Assembly: GCA_013003325.1 (NCBI GenBank)
Contig: JABDJU010000285.1
Location: forward strand, 1 to 6,398
Direction of reading: 5' to 3'
Origin: Acidimicrobiales bacterium
Lineage (GTDB): Bacteria; Actinomycetota; Acidimicrobiia; Acidimicrobiales; SZUA-35
DNA length: 6,398 nucleotides
Position numbers and translations under genes: made by a program. Shown one piece after another: positions 6,071-6,398 of this stretch (the first letter of the stretch is position 1; each line of letters starts with the position of its first letter). The notes beneath the pieces were generated by a model, which was not told the DNA's origin, did not search any database, and was given only the letters and a program-made list of their open reading frames with translations.

Positions 6071-6398
6071 CCCTTAGAGTCGGGGTCGTGCCGCCCGGCC
6101 TGAACGACGAGGCGTTCGACTTCGTTCGGGACGCCGAACATCTCGGCGTTGACTCGGTCTGGGTCCCTGAGGCGTGGATGTACGACGCCCTCACGCCACT
6201 CGCCTACCTGGCTGCAATCACCGACCGGATCCGCCTCGGATCCGGTGTGGTGCAGTTGGGCGCTCGCTCGCCGGCGATGCTGGCGATGTCGGCGCTCGCC
6301 CTCCAGGAGATGTCGGGGGGACGGTTCGTTCTCGGCATCGGCACCAGCGGCCCCCAGGTGATGGAGGGCTGGCACGGGGTGAGGTTCGACCGTCCGGT
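6067..6398 (+). CDS. LLM-class (luciferase-like) flavin/F420-dependent oxidoreductase, N-terminal 110 residues (3' end outside window)
   Basis: Start of a TIM-barrel oxidoreductase of the bacterial luciferase-like superfamily, which uses FMN or coenzyme F420. The visible part reads MTLRVGVVPPGLNDEAFDFV, then AEHLGVDSVWVPEAW, a strong match to the first strand-helix-strand of the barrel. ITDRIRLGSGVVQLGARSPAMLAMSALAL and SGGRFVLGIGTSGPQVMEGWHGVRFDRP follow. The GRFVLGIGTSGPQVMEGWHG block is characteristic of the F420-dependent branch found in mycobacteria and related actinobacteria, so F420 is likelier than FMN, but cofactor residues further on are not in view. GTG 6067 is the start because it overlaps the upstream TGA (GTGA) and places MTLRVGVV at the expected barrel entrance. 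Only a weak purine-rich stretch (GAGAG) lies upstream, consistent with coupling to the SRPBCC gene. About two thirds of the usual ~340 residues are missing. Confidence 0.9.
   Translation, partial: MTLRVGVVPPGLNDEAFDFVRDAEHLGVDSVWVPEAWMYDALTPLAYLAAITDRIRLGSGVVQLGARSPAMLAMSALALQEMSGGRFVLGIGTSGPQVMEGWHGVRFDRP
6224..6246. repeat. Perfect 9-bp inverted repeat inside the LLM gene
   Basis: ACCGGATCC (6224-6232) and GGATCCGGT (6238-6246) are perfect reverse complements around the 5-base spacer GCCTC. The stretch encodes the conserved DRIRLGSG segment, and two GGATCC hexamers are embedded in it. In RNA it would form a GC-rich hairpin about 160 bases into the gene. It may be a chance result of codon choice. 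Confidence 0.7.

Noticed and set aside
1..6398. CRISPR array, tRNA/rRNA gene, insertion sequence, phage, toxin-antitoxin or defence system
   Set aside because: No repeated spacer-length units, cloverleaf-like segments, transposase motifs or nuclease/toxin domains were seen on either strand; nearly all bases are accounted for by metabolic genes.

Overview
This GC-rich window holds seven genes, five of them complete, packed with very little intergenic space. Gene content points to a high-GC actinobacterium, because it includes a luciferase-like monooxygenase of the F420-type subgroup, an actinobacterial-style SRPBCC protein and frequent GTG/GTGA starts. A marine or freshwater Acidimicrobiia-like lineage is possible, but no rRNA or other marker confirms it.

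Layout, left to right. The window opens inside katG (bifunctional catalase-peroxidase, + strand, first ~142 residues missing), which ends at a strong UUCG-tetraloop hairpin. A 124-base gap then leads to a two-gene + strand unit: a PhyH-family Fe(II)/2-oxoglutarate dioxygenase overlapping (ATGA) a 60-residue two-helix membrane protein. This unit runs tail to tail, one base apart, into a - strand unit. That unit is read from about 5481 leftward and encodes a second, unrelated-looking Fe(II)/2OG-type oxygenase followed after 33 bases by a non-pyrrolysine MttB-family (trimethylamine/glycine-betaine type) methyltransferase. A short divergent promoter region separates it from a rightward unit: an SRPBCC/START-like protein overlapping (GTGA) a luciferase-like flavin oxidoreductase that runs off the right edge.

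How the genes may work together: the - strand pair is the most interesting part. An MttB-superfamily enzyme normally moves a methyl group from a quaternary amine to a corrinoid protein. Here its only operon partner in view is an oxygenase rather than a corrinoid protein or a corrinoid:THF methyltransferase. With a second 2OG oxygenase, an SRPBCC ligand-binding protein and an F420/flavin oxidoreductase nearby, the region looks like an accessory small-molecule catabolic or modification locus. The substrate cannot be read from the sequence. The first genes of three transcription units lack Shine-Dalgarno sites and have promoter-like hexamers 5-7 bases before the start codon. Two of the internal genes have good Shine-Dalgarno sites. 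This suggests leaderless mRNAs.
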